Assembly: GCA_022747635.1 (NCBI GenBank)
Contig: JAKTNV010000006.1
Coordinates: 68,473,590 to 68,537,589 of the forward strand
DNA length: 64,000 nt
Source of the DNA: Hetaerina americana
Lineage: Eukaryota; Arthropoda; Insecta; Odonata; Calopterygidae
Reading direction: 5' to 3'
Both the position numbers and the translations under genes were made by a program. Every line of letters begins with the position of its first letter. Within the stretch, counting starts at the first letter, position 1. Of this stretch, positions 62,042 through 64,000 are shown piece after piece. The notes under the pieces are model-generated. The model ran no database searches. It worked only from the letters and a program-made list of their open reading frames with translations, and was not told where the DNA came from.

Positions 62042-62096
62042 CGCCTTGACTGGGACTCGAACCCAGATCCCTCAATATCCGGTCGAGTGCTTTAGC
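62042..62096 (-). pseudogene. tRNA-like sequence, truncated (fourth unit)
   Basis: Holds nucleotides 19-73 of the tRNA-like fold. The 5' part is lost at the fold-back point, so box A is missing. Confidence 0.7.
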
Positions 62097-62103
62097 AGAG
62101 GAC

Positions 62104-62176
62104 GCCTCGGTAGCTTAAGTGGCTAAAGCACTCGACCGGATATTGAGGGATCTGGGTTCGAGTCCCAGTCAAGGCG
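62104..62176 (+). tRNA. tRNA-like sequence, inverted copy
   Basis: Complete and identical in sequence to the three minus-strand copies but on the plus strand, in the inverted end of the array. T5 stop follows at about 62182. Confidence 0.6.
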
Positions 62177-62277
62177 AATGATTTTTACGCTCTGAAATTG
62201 TTGCATTAAAATGCACATTAGCGGATGACTCCGTTAAAAGTTACTGTTGCGGCATCTCCCGCAGTTTCTTTGGAATT

Positions 62278-62460
62278 CTACTTGAGATGCTTTGTGGAGG
62301 GCAGCGTCCGTTGGATGGGACGTTAAGCTGCGGACCCCCTTGGCGCCTTCCGTAAAGAGCAAGTTAATGTCGACGCAGGTTAATGTTTCTCTCCACCCTT
62401 CACCCTTTCCTGTCCATTCCTAGAGGCGCAAATGACCTCAGCTGTCGGTCGCCTCCCCTA
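62278..62460 (+). mobile_element. SINE copy 4, right part
   Basis: Resumes the SINE body from the duplicated CTACTTGAGATG and runs through TTGGATGGGACGTTAA to GTCGGTCGCCTCCCCTA. No clear ACT tail remains. Confidence 0.9.
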
Positions 62461-62635
62461 AGTAATAAATATACCCTCATTAGAAGTAGTCATTCGAAAT
62501 TACGAAAGGAAAAATAACTGCAGAACATTTAAAGGCGGGATGGCGCTGTAAGGATAATAACTGGGCGATCCCTATCACTAATTCTAAAATTAATGCGGTT
62601 CGAGGCTAATTACAAATATTAAATGAGTAGTTAAT
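62461..62635. other. No gene recognised
   Basis: Short AT-rich spacer. Confidence 0.5.
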
Positions 62636-63245
62636 ATAATAGATCAGGTGGAGAATTTTACCTATCTCGGAAGTGTTCCAGACCAAATTGGTCAAGGTAG
62701 TACTGACCTAAGCCGAAGAATTGAGTTGAGAAAAGAAACTTTCAAAAGTAAGAGTGAGTTGATGACCGGGACTTTGAGTAAGATTGTTAAGAAAAGGCTC
62801 GTCAAAACTTAAATATGGAGCGTAGTTTTGTACAGCGCGGAAACTTAGTCATCGTGGCAATATGACAGGGGTAGATAGGAGGCTTTTGAAATGTGGTCTT
62901 GAGGGATGAAGTTGGTGAAGTGGAGCAGAAGACGAAGTACTTGAAATGGTGGGGAAAGAGTATTTCTTGGTTGAAATCTTGGGGCAGGAAAGCTGGATGC
63001 ACAGCATATTGATTAGCGGTTGGATAGTTGAAGACTGTGATAGATGGGGGAATGTTACGCAAATGAAGAAGGCATAGTAATGGGATAAGGATGTTAGACT
63101 TCATGGAGGAAGGAATGGAAGAGAAGGTTCCTGTAGACTTGGATGTCATTTTGTGTTTTGTTTGGAGAGGCTAGGGAGTCAGTTTAAAATTTGATTTTTT
63201 AGGGTCCATTAAAAAAATTGACCTTAACGGTATATTATCGATAGT
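62636..63245 (+). mobile_element. LINE C-terminus and 3' tail, decayed
   Basis: Plus strand reads VENFTYLGSVPDQIGQ, then RIELRKETFKSKSELMTGTL and VKKRLVKT, a stop, then IWSVVLYSAET and EAFEMWS. These are the same blocks, in the same order, as the LINE at 55231-56230. The 3' tail (GGTCCATTAAAAAAATTGAC and CGGTATATTATCGATAG) ends near 63245. Several stops. Confidence 0.82.
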
Positions 63246-64000
63246 AATAATCTGTGGAAACCCTGCATCAATGATTCGTTTTCGGTAAAGTCTCCTCTCC
63301 TAGAATGTCCACACCCCGATTTCATCGTTTCGTTATTTTTTATCTCCATACCACGTTAGCTACTGTGTCCCATTGCGTTTTCCTTTTTTCGTAATCATCG
63401 AATCATAAGTAATCCCAGAAAATGTACGCAAAAAAATAAGCACACTAATCAGCGGTTTACGTACATCCACATTCATGGCTCCAATTTAACTTTTTCTTCT
63501 TTTCCGAAATCATTATTTTCGATGGAATTACCTCGTACCTCACTTTTTATGTGGAGCATGGTAATGTCAAGTGTATAAATGTGTCTTGCCTAGGAAAAAA
63601 GCTTATCTTGCAGGATTGTCTGCTGTTTGTGGTATCCGGAATCCGCGGGAGGAATTGGAACACATTATCGTGATAGAGAGAGATTACTGTAATGCTCTAC
63701 GGGCGACGGTACGAATCCCTTGTGCACTCGTTACCATGGTGATGCAAGTTGCCATTCAAATTAATCAACGCAATTTTCTCTGAAATTATTTCCATTCCGT
63801 CAATCCCCATTAACCGGAGTGCCTCTTCTAAGCTGTGCAATGGGTTGAGCGCAGCAGAGGTTACTTTTGAAGTCAACATGATCTCTTCGCCATTTGTCGT
63901 GATCCACCCGCCACGTTCATCGTCGCAAGTTCTTAATTTCAAAAATATTGTAAACTATATAAATTTGCACTCCATTAAATTTGCCTCTGCCAGTCTGAAA
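63246..64000. other. No gene recognised
   Basis: Two overlapping frames on opposite strands (63571-63783 plus and 63697-63942 minus) are of mixed composition. The minus one (KLRTCDDERGGWITTNGEEI and on) is not recognised. An exon of a host gene cannot be excluded. Confidence 0.4.

Larger units (their letters stand above)
61015..62277. mobile_element. 335-bp tRNA-like tandem array with fold-back end, inserted in a SINE
   Basis: A 1263-bp insertion bounded by a perfect 12-bp duplication, CTACTTGAGATG (61003-61014 and 62278-62289). It contains three units of 335 bp (61016-61350, 61351-61685, 61686-62020) that look identical, then 76 bp of a fourth unit. At 62097 the sequence turns back on itself, and 61941-62096 is repeated in reverse at 62122-62277. 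The perfect inverted repeat is 156 bp with a 25-base loop. Each unit carries one tRNA-like sequence on the minus strand; the inverted part carries one on plus. There is no coding region, no poly-A tail and no inverted terminal repeats at the outer ends. The family is not one I recognise. Confidence 0.93.

Overview
The window looks like animal nuclear DNA, most likely from an arthropod. It is AT-rich and almost free of long reading frames. It carries mariner-type DNA transposons, LINE fragments, tRNA-derived SINEs and microsatellites. I see no bacterial operons, no CRISPR array, no rRNA gene and no host gene I can name. Large parts are probably intergenic or intronic. The species cannot be fixed from the sequence.

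Layout. 0-5 kb: a GC-rich island with a CCAAT-CRE pair (0.74-1.3 kb), then a LINE remnant split by mariner family A copy 1 (1.88-3.2 kb). That mariner has lost its normal 3' end and carries an inverted copy of its own 5' end instead. 5-20 kb: unannotated AT-rich DNA with a LINE tail, a (TA)n tract, a decayed third mariner family (14.4 kb), a full SINE (14.9 kb), two GC-rich islands and a second tRNA-like SINE candidate (19.6 kb). 20.8-21.6 kb: a 753-bp internally deleted mariner (family B). 25-33 kb: LINE pieces, a pyrimidine-rich island, one possible host exon (28.5 kb), an RT-bearing LINE remnant and a SINE. 34.25-36.33 kb: mariner A copy 2 with a second 753-bp family B element nested 15 bp before its stop codon. 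37-53 kb: LINE pieces, a large purine-rich island, a 76-bp TA-flanked palindrome, a SINE with a 12-bp target duplication inside an older dispersed repeat, and a decayed endonuclease/RT LINE (46.2-48.8 kb). 55-56.4 kb: the best-preserved LINE reverse transcriptase remnant, with a (TA)n tail and a truncated SINE.

The most unusual locus is 60.9-62.5 kb. A SINE has been split by a 1263-bp insertion flanked by a 12-bp duplication. The insertion is three identical 335-bp tandem units plus a partial unit that folds back on itself through a perfect 156-bp inverted repeat. Each unit carries a 73-nt tRNA-like cloverleaf with intact internal promoter boxes and a T5 terminator.

The relative order of events can be read from nesting. 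LINEs and the dispersed repeat at 45.6 kb are oldest. SINEs and mariner A came next. Mariner B jumped into mariner A, and the tRNA-like array jumped into a SINE. The two family B copies differ at one base by eye, so that family moved recently, presumably using a full-length transposase encoded elsewhere.
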